A program made the position numbers and the translations under genes. From Abelmoschus esculentus (taxonomy: Eukaryota; Streptophyta; Magnoliopsida; Malvales; Malvaceae): DNA of 64,000 nucleotides. The notes below the pieces were generated by a model. It was not told the DNA's origin and ran no database searches. It saw only the letters and a list, made by a program, of their open reading frames with translations. Within the stretch, counting starts at the first letter, position 1. Every line of letters starts with the position of its first letter. Positions 36,003 to 49,084 of this stretch are shown in pieces. The stretch is taken from positions 3,665,501 to 3,729,500 of the forward strand of contig JAUCBN010000007.1 in the NCBI GenBank assembly GCA_035048815.1, written 5' to 3'.

Positions 36003-39000
36003 TCAGACATAGACCGGCGGTGGTGGCGGATTGATGGCTGGAGGGGAATTCTGAGCCAAACGTGCTAGAACTTCCTTATGGTATTGCTGCAAGTAAAAGA
36101 ATCGGTTATCATGTAGTATAACTGAAGCATGTTCGAAACTCTGGTCACCAACAGTTAGACACGACAACAGCAACAACGACGATTTCATAGGTCAGTCGTC
36201 GTGTAAAGATAGTAGCTGCTAAATATGAAGTAGCTATAGCATTTTTCTTTGGAAGATGAAAAAAAAAGATTGGGGAGCCAAAAAAATGTATTTTTTTTTC
36301 CTTTTTAATAAAGGGTTAATAGGGATCGTATTGAACTAATAATTTCTTTAAGGGACTAGAAATGTCATTGTCCCCCTTGGATTCGGCCTTGTCTATAGTA
36401 TATACACGCATCAATTTCAGCTAAGGGTGTTCAAAATTTCGGTTAACCGAATTAACCGATTGAACTAAAAAAAATCAGTTAATCGGTCGGTTAATTTTAG
36501 CTTGAATCGGTTAACGGTTAATGATTTTTTAAACTTCGATTATCGGTTAATTTGGTTCGAAATCAATTAATTAATCGAATTAACCGAACTTTTATATATT
36601 ATATATTATATTTTTTTAGATATTTATTTTTGGTTATTAAACTTTTAAATTTTAAAAAATAGTCATTATATTTTACTAAACTAACATAAAATAATAATTA
36701 AATTTATTAAATTAAAAAAATAATCATTAAAATTTTTAATATTTATAAATAATTTATAAAGTACGATGAATAAATGTAATAGTTCGATAAGTCTAATATT
36801 TTTTATAATTTTTGAAAGTTCAGTATCTAAAAAAATTATTTTAACATAATATAGTAACCATTTGTGTAATTTATCCATTTTTTTAAAGTTTAATTAACCA
36901 AATTAAACAATCGGATTAACCGAACTTTTTCGGTTCGTTAAATTTTTTCAAAAAATTTCGGTTCAGTTAATAGTTAATGCAAAAAAAAATCAATTAATGA
37001 AATTTTAAAAGTTTGGTTCTGTCGGTTAACCGAACCGACCGATTAAACACCCTGATTTCAGCAAAACTTAGCATTGTTAAATTTTCCAACCTATTTCATA
37101 CTGCAGGACAAACGGAAGCCGGAAAATAAATACCTGAACGACAAAGTTGCGGCGTTCACAGTCCAAGAACATATTAATGGTCCAATTTGTCTTGGCCGCA
37201 ATCTTGTCTCTAACCGTTGAAAAGCTGATCTGGTCTCGGGAAGTAAATCGGTCGACTTCGTTGAACCAAAGACAAGTAAGGAGGTTGCTAATAGGAATAT
37301 GCTCTCTTATTATCACACATCCTTCAGGAACATCTGCAGAAACCAGTCAAATAAGCAAAAGCTTCATTAAAGCAGAAGAGTCACGGTCGAAAACGAATTA
37401 ACCGGAGCAAATTATCGTGCAACTCTACCGCTTGTAATAGGAAGTTTAGACTCGGAATAGGGTGTCAAGCCCTCCTTTTTATAAAAGTCGATCTGAAAAT
37501 CAATGGAGGCATTATCGTATTTGCCTGCAGCTTTATTTGCCTCCGCTTCAGCAAACACATCAAAGCGTTTATAGTGCCTAGAAATCGCGAAAGTGGCTTT
37601 TTTTCTCCACAAAAACCTGAATAAAGAGCTTGAGTAAGCAAACACTTGCCCGGAACCGGTATGAAATACACGAAACTGGGCAGAAATTCGTAGTACCTCT
37701 CAAGAATCTGATATGGATCTAAAACAAGTTCAAGTTTCCCATCAATCCACAAAGAAAAACGAGCATTTGGAAATAGCCTATGTGTTAGAAGCTTCGGAAT
37801 CTGTTATGCAGGCATAGAATGTATCATGTAGTGCAGTGCAGATACCATATTCATTGTGATATACCGACTCGGAATTCTCTAACTCCGATCTAAAGTCTAA
37901 CGATATGTTTGTCAGCATTATAAATATTTACCTTTCCGTTACGCCTTCCGTCAGTGTAAGGAAGATTATGCACAACAACAATCCTCCATACACCAATCTT
38001 CTTAGTCTCATCTAGACCTCCGTTAGCTTTCAAGTCAGCTTCTGTTTCTTCATCTGCAAACATAAAGAAGCATACTGTGTTCTTGGAATGTTCACTTATA
38101 TTCTTCGGCTGTTGAATGACATCAAAAGCTCCTGCGAAAATAATCGAACTATCCAATAAAAATCCATTGCCTCCAACATTGGAATGGAACAATAGAATAA
38201 GTATAGTACAGTTTTGTACCGAATATAGCCGATGCAACCACCACTCCATGACATTGCTCCATTGCAAGAAGATCATTGTCATCGATGTCGAATCCTGTCC
38301 CGTGACCAGGTTTGCTTCCTTTGACAAATCTGTCAACAGGCACAACACAAATCGATCATGTTCATTAGCAAAAAGAAACAAAACTCCAAGAGGTGAAGTG
38401 AACCATACCCACAATGCACATCCATCGACTCTCTTATATCATAGGAATCATCCCGCTGCCTTAAAGTAGGATATCCACCAAAGTCGGAACCCCCAAACTC
38501 TGTCTCTTTATTCAAGTTTTCCTCGTAAATATATGTTAAACTCTTAACTACCGGAGAAAACGACGGGACCTTCGGCATCAAGGCAATAGCTTCCTCCACA
38601 GGAAGGTAACATACAGGACAAGCTGTTACATAAACAAGCAAGCAAATTCAGAAACCATGTTTCGACCAAGGAAAACTCGTATTCACAATGTCAAATGAAT
38701 CGAGAAAGGAAACTTACGGCGTGGTCCAGATCGTTTCTTGTCGGCCGGCGGAGGGGGTAAACTGAAACTGTTGCAAGGATGCCTTGAAGGAAGAGTGTAG
38801 CCTACAAAATATGAAGGTGGCGGAGGCGGCATTACCCGAACTTCAGTTCCTTCAACATCGACCGGTAAAGACACCCGGGTCTCGATTCCAACGCTTTGCA
38901 CTTCATTTATCAAGGGAGTCGCCGAATTGTTCAGAGGCAAACTATCATTTACCTTGAGTCCATTGTCATTTTCTTGATCTTCACCTATAAACAAGCCAAA

Positions 39001-39421
39001 GGAAACACACTCGAATTCGACATCATATCCTCATATTGGCAACTACAACCTAACTACCATCACAAACTTCAATTCATAACACTAAATAAAACCAATTACA
39101 TGATTCAATTCAAAGTTTCAGACAGTAAATAAAACCAGAAAACTCTCGCTGGTTTCAGTGTTAAGAAAACAAACCTTTGCCAACATATAAGACCCGAACA
39201 AAAACAGTAGCAGAGATGAGGAAAAGGATGAGCATTCCAGTATTCTGTCGACCAACAAATTTGCAGATCCAATGGACCAATGATTCCTTTTCTTTGAACA
39301 ATTTAAATGGTTTAGTTTTTGCTGTTGCTGAAGGGGATTGAATCGGCAAAACTCCATCTTGCTGTTGTTTATCAAAAGAACTGTAACTCCCAGAACGAAT
39401 CCCCACTGAACCCCCACTCAT
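36003..39421 (-). CDS. MUCI70: MUCI70/DUF616 Golgi glycosyltransferase-like protein
   Basis: Multi-exon gene beginning MSGGSVGIRSGSYSSF (exon 1, 39421-39175) with a single signal-anchor helix (TGMLILFLISATVFVRVLYVG, about residues 58-78), the topology of a Golgi type II enzyme. A proline-rich stem (MPPPPPSYFVGYTLP) follows. The DUF616 domain contains DVHCG, DIDDNDLLAMEQCHGVVVAS, WRIVVVHNLPYTDGRRNGK, LFPNARFSLWIDGKLELVLD and NEVDRFTSRDQISF. The last exon gives QYHKEVLARLAQ and a proline-rich end. Arabidopsis MUCI70 is a probable hexosyltransferase needed for seed mucilage pectin, and related TOD1 affects turgor, so a role in wall polysaccharide synthesis is likely; the substrate is not visible from sequence. 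The last intron (about 36090-37132) has been enlarged by a transposon. The alternative is another DUF616 paralogue. Confidence 0.88.
36422..37054. mobile_element. Non-autonomous hAT-type element with 8-bp target duplication
   Basis: A 633-bp AT-rich element in the last intron of the MUCI70-like gene. The left end reads TAAGGGTGTTCAAAATTTCG, and the right end read on the minus strand is CAGGGTGTTTAATCGGTCGG. Both then run into repeated GGTTAACCGA words, so the termini are imperfect inverted repeats. The flanks are ATTTCAGC at 36414-36421 and the same eight bases at 37055-37062. An 8-bp duplication with (T/C)AGGGTG ends is characteristic of the hAT superfamily. No transposase frame is present, so it would need a partner element to move. 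Confidence 0.85.
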
Positions 39422-41702
39422 TGTCCCTTTATTAACAATCCAAGTGTCAAAACTTCATAAATAAATATTAAAAAAATAAAGTCCAAAGTTAAGACCTTTT
39501 TTTATCTCAGAAAAAAAAAAGTTTAAGAACTTGTAAGGAGAGAAATCTGGGTTTCTTTTAATTGTTTTAATGGTTGGTAAGGATTTTGGAAGTTGGTGCG
39601 AGAATGGAGGAAGATCGTAGTAAATTTATATATGAAATTTTATTACATGAATGTGACATGTAATTAATTTCTGATAGATTAATTCACCTCCACGTGGCCA
39701 TGATGTCAAAATATTCGGACGGTGACGATATATCTTTCGCTTTTGTAATAAAAATAAATGGATGTTAAAAAAATTATAAATATTTGATTTAATAATAAAA
39801 TAAATGTTTAAATTATATATATTTACTTTAGTATTTAAATTATTTATTATATATATGTATTTAAATTTTTATTTGAATTATTTTAAGTGTGTGATTATAA
39901 AAATTGTTAGCTAATTAAAATATGATATATGACATGTTCAAAATTTTATTTTTAGGAAATAAGAATTTAATTTAAGATCTAAAGACTAAGGTTAGTATTC
40001 AAAATTTAAGATATAGAGTATAAAATTTATGATTTAATTTTTAGAGTTAAGTATTAGAATTTTTGAAATATGATTTTTATAATATAAATATTTAAACTTA
40101 TGTAACGGTATATGTACTAAAATTTTATCATATATATATATATATATTGAACAAACTAATAGTAATTATAGTAATATCTGTTTTAAAATATAATCTCCAT
40201 CATTTGATATTGATCGTTCAATTACTCTGTTGGCATCACTGATGTTCGAACCCGTAACCTTTAAGAACAACAATCGTTTTGTTATCTCTTAAACTAGAGA
40301 ACTCGTGCATCATTTATATATTTTATCAATATAATTATTTATATGTTTTTATCATGAGAGTGAAATATACCGTTAAACTCTAAAGATTGTAGATAAAACT
40401 CGGGATTAAATTAGATATTTTAGTAAAATTTAGGGCTACAATTATTTTATCCCTAAAATAAAAGCCAATTATCGTAAATACAAGAGCAGACATTTGTCAA
40501 ACAAAAAATTAATGAAAATTGAACTTGGCAGTTGGATTATAACATAAGACAGCACACTATGTGAACTGAAAACTGAAAAGGATTGTTGTCTTTTTTTTTT
40601 TCAATTTCCTGGTTGAATGGGAATTTGAAAGAATTGTTTCGGCAATGTTTTTATTAATAATTATTGGATTGTAATTATTAATATATTAATAAGATGTCAA
40701 TTTATGTTCTGCTTCAATCATATTAGGAGAGGAGTGAATGTTTTTATTTCTAATATATTTCAATTTAATATTTATGGATCATTTATAATGATGGGGGCTT
40801 CTCAATTATGGAAATTTATGATGGAATTATGACGAAAATGATGTTTTAAATGTAAGATAAATTATACAAATAATTAAAAATAAAGATTTCTTTAAAAGAA
40901 AAAAAATCTTATCTATACATTTATATTTGTCCAATAATAATAAAAAATCTATAAAACTTTTTAATATTTATTCTATGTAAGTGGATTATAATTATAATAT
41001 ATAAAATATAAATTTATTTGAATGAACTTTAATAATTTAATATTTATATTAAATCAAATTTATATTTTGAAAATAAAACTTGATCAAATTCAAATTAATT
41101 TTGGCTTAAGTTTTCTTAAGAGTTTCAATTTGGTCTAAGCTTTCTGCAATTTCATGAATTGTCAAAATTAATTATAAATTGGAAAAAGATTCAAACAGGT
41201 TCAAAGATTATTAATTATAGCTATAGGTGTCAAAGCAGCTAATGATTTAAATTTTATTTTTAAAAAATAAATATAAAATATACAATTTTTAAATATTAGT
41301 GGTTAAATAATGCGTAAACGTTGATGATAAATATTAGTGGTTATGTAAATCAAAATTATGTAAAGTTATGGAAAATTAACGTTGTGATTATTTTTTTATT
41401 TATTTATTTTTTGAATTAAAAAAATTCTTCGATTTTTCTTAAAAAGGGTTGATTTAGACATTTTATAAATAAGAGGACCTCAAATGTATTTTTACCATAT
41501 GGCCCAAATAACAGATCATTCTCTATTAAAACCCAATAGTGGCCCAAAGAGATGGGTTAGTTAATTTGTCGTCTTCGAGGAACGCGCGTGAATTAGCGGG
41601 AAAGGGTCTTCTTCTGCCTGGTGAACGATCGACGTCCAGATAAAGATCACGCGCAGCTTAGAGACTCGCATTACGACTTTCACCCTTCGGTTTCCTCCGC
41701 CG
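39422..41702. other. AT-rich spacer between divergent MUCI70-like and FES1-like genes
   Basis: Promoters of the two flanking genes lie at its ends. The interior is AT-rich with small TA tracts (about 40132-40148). Around 40240-40310 the minus strand contains GGGTTCGAAC, a pol III B-box-like word, with no clear A box. No gene was recognised. Confidence 0.6.
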
Positions 41703-44700
41703 ATGTCCCTGTCAGTCGTCCTACGCGCCGGGAACGACGACGAAAGCCGCGTCGCCTCGACTGCCGAGCGCGAAATGAACAGTTCCGATATGGAAATCGA
41801 TGACGATGAAGAAGAAGAAGAAGGGGAAGAGGGCTCTTCGAATCGAAATGGTTAGTCAATCGATGTTTAGGTTGGTTGAGTTTGAATTGTTTCAATTTTA
41901 TGACCATTCAGTTTTCTAGTAGGAGATTAAATACTTGCATCTGTTCAGAGTTTTGATTTAAAAAAATAATAATATGGATGGTTTTAGAAGATTGTAGTGT
42001 GGGGGAAAAGGAAATAAAAAAAAATCAAGGTGGAAAAAGATTTATTGAACAAATAGATTGGCTTTTCAATTGAGCTCAAGTATTTTAGTCCTTTTGAGAA
42101 ATTTTGCAACCATCTTTGTGATTTGCAGTTAGCTTTAACACACTGTTGTACAATGCTGTGACCTCTTAGCATCAGCAGATTTGATCTATCTTTAACCTGT
42201 TCCTGCAGTACTTCATTTGTAACAGCAGTGCATGCACTTGAATCTATTTTCTCTTTCTTTTGGCTGGTGATTATCTGTTAAAGTCTCCAGATTACAATAA
42301 TGTAAAGACTTTGTATTTTATTCAATATTATTTCATAGTGTGACTGGAAATGGTGGATGTTTCTTGCCATCTTGATTGGCTTTTTCTTCCATGCAGATGA
42401 TACTAATGTTATGGAGTCCAGGGGGGATGATGGACAGCTTGGGTCTGATTCGTTAAGTACTCCTGCAAATTGTGGAACAAGAATACCCTCTAAAACCCTT
42501 GACGTGGGAGAGGGTAGTGCTAATTTAAAATTTTTTAGTCTTCCAAACGAACTGTTAACAACTCAAAAGGAGGATTTATGCACAGAATATGATGGCTTCA
42601 AGTATTCAGTATCTGAAAAACAGGCTGCAAAAGAAAAGGCAATTCAAGAATATATGGTTCATGAAAAAGATGCCCAAGTCATTTTAGAAAGAAAAGCCCC
42701 TGCAAAAGATGTTGCTGTCAAAGAGATTAGTTCCATTCCAGTCAGAAATCACTCAGGTGAAGGAGTTCAGAGTGGTCTAGGTTTTGAGGGAAAAAGTAAT
42801 GAAATGAACTTGCAAACAGAGGATGATAGGAGGATAAAATCAAGGTGGGGTGAGACCTTTATGCCTTTCATAACATATAGTGAATCTAAGTTTCTTGTCA
42901 TGAAATTTGCCTTCCAAAGACCACACATCCATTGACTTACTAATCAATAGGTTTCCCAGGTCTGCTGCTTCTCAGATTAGTGCTGGGAGTCTGTCCCCTG
43001 GCATTAATAGTGAGAACAAACGCCCTGCGGTTATATGTAACTTCTTCGCTAGAGGATGGTGCATCAAAGGAAGCTCATGTAGATTTCTTCACATAAAAGA
43101 TGAGGAAAATCCTGGTCAGCAGCCTGAGGAAGCTGTAGCTGTAGCGGATGGGAAAAGAGTCGTTGAGCTTGATGAAGGTAATAAATATTTTCTGTATTAT
43201 GGAGATCCAGAATCTTCTCTACATGCTATTTTAATAAGAACCTCATGCATCAGGTTTTAGAGGTGTTGCTGAAAGATCAAAATCTACTGCTCCTACTGAT
43301 ACACAGCCTTCTTCAATTGTAAATATGGCCGGATTATCTTCTCAGTTCTTTTCAGAAAGAACCCTACCATTGGGGTATGATGAAAACCAAATGTTGCATC
43401 TATTTCATGAAACTAATAAGTTCCCTTTGTTTCAGAGTAAAGATAAATCTATGGGCAATTACTCCTTCTCTCAGCGGTTTTCTGCACCTATAGATGGTTC
43501 GGGACCACCTAAGGATGTAAGACAAACTGGTATAGGTCGGAATTTACCTGATGATAATTATGCCAAGCCTGCTTCTCTGGTTGGTAAAGTTACATCTACC
43601 TTCAGGAACAGTTTTATTCCTGGGTATATATCTTCATTAAGCGGTTCAGTTACGTCATTGGGCAATGTATCTAATGAGAACCAATCTCACCGTGTCTCAA
43701 CATGCCTAGCATCATTGCCTTTAAATTATTCTTCAAGTGCATGCTCTCTTGGTGCTCAAAAGATGTTGGACAAGGACAGTGAGCGTTATACTTCCAGGTT
43801 ATCTTCTTTTCTGCAAGTCCATTCCCCCTTCACTAATTCTAAACCCGAAAACTAACTTGTAAATTATATTGCCAGGGATCATCCATTACACTTCTCTGAA
43901 TGTAGAATAGAAATTTATTCAGATGATTGGGAACCTTCAATTCCCTTTCAACCATCCTTTTATGTCACCTCTGGCATATCATCCTCGCAAAGCCAGTATG
44001 ATCCTGTTCGTGATAGCATTAATTTGTCCAAGGCAGGAGGGATGTCTCTTAAATTTTCTTTCTCCAATCCTAGTCCAACACTCTTGAATGTAGCATATCC
44101 AGCGGTATATGGTGATTCTACATCGATGGGGCCACTGATCCCTGAACAAAATGATGATAAAAGAACTGCATCTTGTCATAATGGATACCATGAAAATTTG
44201 GTCAACAATAATTGCAACCCTTCTGGAAAAGATTCGCTAACAACTGATGCAAATGATGAAACTTCTGCAGTTGAGATGCAACATGGAACTCCAGTGAAAG
44301 AAGAGATTTCATCAGTTGATTCCCATGTCAAAGACATTTCAAAGGAAAATAAAATTGATACAGATCATGATGGCAGACATTGGAGAGGCGAGACTAGATG
44401 TGAAAAAGACTTTGAAGTAGATAGGGTTAGAGAAAATAATGAAATAGATGCTGAGGTTGAGCATAAGGCAGATGTGGATTTGCGAAAAGAATCTAAAGCA
44501 GGGAAGCATTTCCATGCTTCTCTTGTAGATTTAATTAAGGAATTGTTGAAACCAAGTTGGCGTGAGGGTCATATTAGTAAAGATGCTCATAATACAATAG
44601 TCAAAAAAGCAGTTGACAAAGTTCTTGGCAGCATACAGCCTCATCAGGTTCCAATTACCTTCGAGTCAGTTAAGCAATATCTTTCTTCATCCAAACCAAA

Positions 44701-44931
44701 AATAGCAAGACTTGTTGAGGTGAGTCTTCAATTTCAGAGGCACTATACTGTGCAAGTTCTATAAAATAAAAGGCTCCAAACCAAAAAAAAAGTGTGAATA
44801 CTGCTTTTTTTTTTTCTATCAATTAAGTAAACTATTATTTAGTGTTGTGTTTTTTAATGCAATTCATTCATAAAATTGACATTATTTTTTCTATCTTGCA
44901 GGGATATATTGATAAATACAGAAAATCTTGA
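41703..44931 (+). CDS. FES1: FRIGIDA-ESSENTIAL 1-like CCCH zinc-finger protein
   Basis: Six exons placed by frame: 41703-41850, 42397-42844, 42960-43177, 43254-43797, 43876-44719 and 44902-44931, giving 743 residues. The N-terminus is acidic (MEIDDDEEEEEGEEG). One CCCH finger is present (about residues 225-243): CNFFARGWC, CIKGSSC, CRFLH, spaced C-x7-C-x5-C-x3-H. A long polar region follows. A conserved C-terminal helical domain starts LVDLIKELLKPSWREG and ends IARLVEGYIDKYRKS-stop. This pairing of a FES1-type finger with the C-terminal domain occurs in plant FES1 and C3H38-like proteins. FES1 works with FRIGIDA to raise FLC in Arabidopsis; in species without that pathway the role is unclear, so a flowering function is inference. 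The first ATG in frame after the 5' leader was used. Confidence 0.85.
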
Positions 44932-46926
44932 GATGTTAGGCAGAGTTCTTATGTGTCTTTTGCACATTTTATTAATGGAAGTCTTAACAATTTAAACCGA
45001 GTATCATGAAATTCTGGATTTTTTTTCATGAAATGTTTTTGCAACTATTTGCTTCTGTTTTCTTTATTAGCTATATGTAGAAAGAATTTCTATGATACAC
45101 GTGTCTTCCTAACAGTTGGCAAGTCCAGGAGAATATTTTATTCTTCTTAGCTTGCATGTTAGGAAATCTCCCAAGGAGTTTAAGCTAAACTTCTTAGCAG
45201 TACAGTGGAACAATTGTATGCTAAGCAACATTTTTTCATGGATATATGGTAGGAGTTGTTAAAGGGCATACATTTATATTATAGTGTCTTGCAGTTTTTC
45301 AAGAAAGTTTTAGGTGGGTTGCAATATGAAACTTAAGAAGCTTTATGGTTATGATGATATGAATATTGATATTTATGGTCTTTGTGCACCAAGATCATGA
45401 ATCAAAACTGGTGTGAAATGTATTGGTTTTTTTTGGAGACTTACTTTGTTTTAAGCATCTCTTTAGCCTTTCTTGCTTTTTATACTAATGACATCTGCGA
45501 TTGTCTTTTCTACATTGTCATACTTGTAGAATAACGGAGAGACATACTCGTATTCTTTTTTCTTAAAGCAATCCTTTTCTTTAGTGATTATATAGTAGAA
45601 ATTATCAAGCACTTTTTTTTTTTATGTTAGCTCCTAATGATTTTGCAGTTATATGTTCATTTTGAATCATGTGCAGCTTACATGATCATATGCAGAGTTT
45701 CACTAGCTACATAACCTATAGGTTTATATGATCAAAGGAAAGAAAGATTTTGCTGCCGCAAATTTTATTTCATTAAGGTTTGAACTTCGAAAAAGAACTA
45801 GGCTGTGTTGAAATAATGTATCAGTCTGTTAGAAATCTTCATGTGCAATTTCCTTCTTGATGCAGCCTGACTTCTCTTAACTTGAATTTTTGCTTCTTGA
45901 TGTGATTCATGTGAATTTTCTGTGTTATTGTCATGGGTTTCAATCGGAATCTTGTCACCACAAACATGTGGTGGCCATTGCGGTTTGTTGTTTTGCCTGA
46001 GATTGTGCCAATTTCGGTAAGAATGCTAGTGGAAATATATTGAATTTTGGAGTTTATCATGTTATGATCTCAACTGAGTGTCTTCAGGTTATGGTTTCTG
46101 TACCAGGTTCACCATATAGAAAACTCCCAACTCTTGTTCACCAGTATTGCTCTGGTACGCTCCCACGCTAGTGGACTTAAATTTCTGATATTGAATGCAT
46201 GGATAATTAGTCCGACTTTATTCTTGTTTTATCGAAGCACCCCGTGTTCGAAACTTATTCGGACATGATTTTTTAAGAAAAGAATGAACTTACACGTGTA
46301 TACTCATATTTGATACTCACATTTTAATTCAACTAACAAAGACATGCATATAATGTGTTGTGAATAAGGGTATTTATCGAGTAAGTCGATCGTGAGCTAC
46401 AGTGTTTGAATACAATTAGTTGACCGATATGTGAACTAAATGTCACAAGTTTCTTATCAATCAAATTATTTCTGAATTAAATTATCAATATCTAATATAA
46501 AATATATTTAAAATATGTGAACTAAATTTATATGTATATGTGTTTCATGAACTTCTAAGATATATAATGTGTTAAAAATGGAAAAAGACATTAAAAATTT
46601 TAGAAGAGACATTTATTTTATTTAACCCTTCAGATCCAAAGTTGTCCATACAATTAGTTTGCCGATATGTTAATGAAAGGACTCGATTGACACAATAGTA
46701 ATGTTTCGAGGTATCAATTAGAACTTGTTAAATTTTAAGATCAATTTAAAATCTAGACTAGAGTTTGGGGACGTCTACTGGAAATATCTCTAAAACGACA
46801 ACGTTTTTACCGAGTTTTGGTTTCTGTTCTAGGGCTTCCCCATTTTCTTATTCTCCACAAATCTGAGAAGAAGGAAAAAACCAAAAAAGAAGTAAAAGCG
46901 GAGAAGAGCTTACACCATCGAAATCA
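44932..46926. other. Spacer between FES1-like and OB-fold genes
   Basis: About 2 kb without a supported gene. The left part is probably FES1-like 3' UTR, and the last 150 bases the leader of the OB-fold gene. No clear transposon ends or tandem repeats were noticed. Confidence 0.55.
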
Positions 46927-47989
46927 ATGGCGACGACAGGAAAACGGCCGCAACAACCGCAACAACAGAACAAATCGAATGAGAAGAGAAAGCCTGTGTT
47001 TGTAAAAGTGGACAATTTAAAGCCAGGGACCAATGGCCATACTTTAATCGCCAAGGTCTTGTCTTCCGACACGGTCCTTCAAAAAGGTCGAGCCGCTTCT
47101 CAGAATCTCCGACAAACCCGAATCGCGGAGTGTCTTATCGGAGACGAGACCGGCACCATCCTCTTTACTGCTCGTAACGATCAAGGTCCATTTTTGAAAC
47201 CCCTTTCTTATTTTTAATCTTCTTAATGGTATTGCTCTATTTAAAATTCGTTTAAAAAGAGTATATTTTTGTTTTTGTCATTGATACCGAATGCTTTGAT
47301 CTTTCCTTTGTTTTTCTGTTGGCTGAAGTACATCAATAGTCAATAAACTATTAAAAATGATTATATTGATTGAACTGTTACGTAAATTTATGAGATTATG
47401 TTAGAGTATGATAAATTTAATGATCATTTTGTAATATTTGAATGTTTGGTGACCAAAATGATCCTTTTTTCATAGTTTAGCGACTACTTGTGTGCTTTAC
47501 CATTTTTTCTTTTTTGGATTGTTTTAAGCATGAGATACAATGCCGTTTTTGATGATTTTATGCTAGCTTTAGTTTTTGCTTAGTCTATGTATGTATTTGA
47601 CTTTATTTTAAGGGCTATTTAGTATTGTGATGAGTGGTTTGATTTCATGAAATGAATTATTCTATATGTTAAAGCCGACACTCATTGACAGCACTTTGAA
47701 ACTGTTTTTGATCTTGTTTTGCTTAAGACATTATTGAGATTAAGAGACTCGAACTGTCCATGCAGTTTGATGATATTCATGCTTGAATCGTTTTGCAGTT
47801 GAGTTGATGAAGCCTGGTACTACCGTAATTCTACGTAATGCAAAGATTGATATGTTTAAGGGGTCCATGAGGTTGGCTGTCGACAAATGGGGCCGTATTG
47901 AGGTCACTGATCCCGCTAACTTTGTTGTCAAAGAAGATAACAATCTATCTCTCGTCGAGTATGAGTTAGTTAACGTCGTCGAAGAGTGA
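46927..47989 (+). CDS. Single-domain OB-fold nucleic-acid-binding protein
   Basis: Two exons, 46927-47185 and 47799-47989, give 149 residues. A Gln/Lys-rich N-terminus (MATTGKRPQQPQQQNKSNEK) precedes an OB-fold: VFVKVDNLKPGTNGHTLIAK, RIAECLIGDETGTILFTARN, VELMKPGTTVILRNAKIDMF, KGSMRLAVDKWGRIEV. The protein ends shortly after the last strand. It matches the plant At4g28440/At2g33845 family and is related in fold and length to the human SOSS-B/hSSB proteins, which bind single-stranded DNA in repair. The plant members lack a firm experimental function, so ssDNA or RNA binding is inferred from fold. It sits 2 kb downstream of the FES1-like gene on the same strand, as I recall for the Arabidopsis homologues. 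Confidence 0.88.
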
Positions 47990-48468
47990 TGCATGGGACT
48001 TCATAACTAGATCCTGAAGGAATTCTTATTATGTTGGCCTAATGATTCTTTCATCTTCATAATGTCATGGTGATGCTGTTTCAGAACAAATTTCATTGTG
48101 AAAGTTTCGGGTTTGGTATACCAATCTTACTGATTGCTGCTCTTTATGCCTTGTGTTTACAGCTAATGGTTTAGTTATGAAGAAATACTATTTCTATCTC
48201 GTGAACGGATCAGTTCCGGATATTTAAGTGTTGATAGTAAAATCCTCCTATTATTGATGTTTCTAGTTCTTCATTGCTTTATTAATTCTTGTTTGTTCTT
48301 TCATCAAAGTATTTGCTTCAAAGTAGTGTCGAACTTAATGACATTGAACTGAAACATGTTCTTGCAAGTTTTCACTCGTTAAATGTCCATACATGTTGCA
48401 TAACTTTCACGTTAGGGTTTTATTTCATTCTCTCTCTCTCTATATATATGCCTATTACATCGATTCTC

Positions 48469-48564
48469 GATATGTTCTTGGTTATGTGTTAGTATGAAAC
48501 TATCCAAGGATGCAATGATATGTTCTTGGTTATGTGTTAGTATGAAACTATCCAAGGATGCAAT
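48469..48564. repeat. 48-bp tandem duplication
   Basis: The unit starting GATATGTTCTTGGTTATGTG at 48469 is repeated exactly from 48517 to 48564. No mismatch was seen between copies. Confidence 0.95.
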
Positions 48565-48585
48565 TTTCGGATCAGTTTCGGGTAG

Positions 48586-48751
48586 GGAAATTGTTTATGA
48601 TATTTGCGTCCATGTCCAGTCTCTGCATTAACATCTTTCCCACAGGATAAAAGTTGTGAGATTTCGTTGGAAATTGTTTATGATATTTGCGTCCATGTCC
48701 AGTCTCTGCATTAACATCTTTCCCACAGGATAAAAGTTGTGAGATTTCGTT
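48586..48751. repeat. 83-bp tandem duplication
   Basis: The unit starting GGAAATTGTTTATGATATTT at 48586 recurs from 48669 to 48751 with no visible mismatch. It lies 21 bp after the 48-bp duplication, so two independent duplications fall within 300 bp. Confidence 0.95.
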
Positions 48752-49084
48752 TTCGACTTGGTCGGACTCATACAAGTTGGACGGCAGGCTTTGGCTTCTG
48801 TCTAATGACCTCCGGGCCATATATAACTTAGTTCATAGCTTCTGTTCATGTGGTTTTCAAGGCTAAGGTCATACAAGTGAGCTGACCCTTTCATTTGAAG
48901 TAAGCTGAGAGGCTATTATTTTAAAATATTTTCAATGTCAATTTAGTAATATGAGTTATAGAGGCTACTTATGTTTGATTAAAAATAAAAATGGGTAATA
49001 TATAAATTGCATTTTGAGATCATCGTTCGACTTTGAAGCTGCAACTTTCGACCCAAAATAACATGATGCAGCTCATGCAACAAT

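Larger units (their letters stand above)
47990..49084. other. Spacer between convergent OB-fold and RLT genes, with tandem duplications
   Basis: Two genes end towards each other here. The region carries a short TC/TA tract (about 48430-48448) and two adjacent tandem duplications (48469-48564 and 48586-48751). An 82-codon minus-strand frame across the second duplication is a by-product of the repeat. Confidence 0.65.

Noticed and set aside
48572..48820. 82-codon minus-strand frame with an internally repeated peptide
   Set aside because: The peptide repeat simply reflects the 83-bp tandem DNA duplication; there is no homology, no splice context, and it lies in the 3' flank of two genes.
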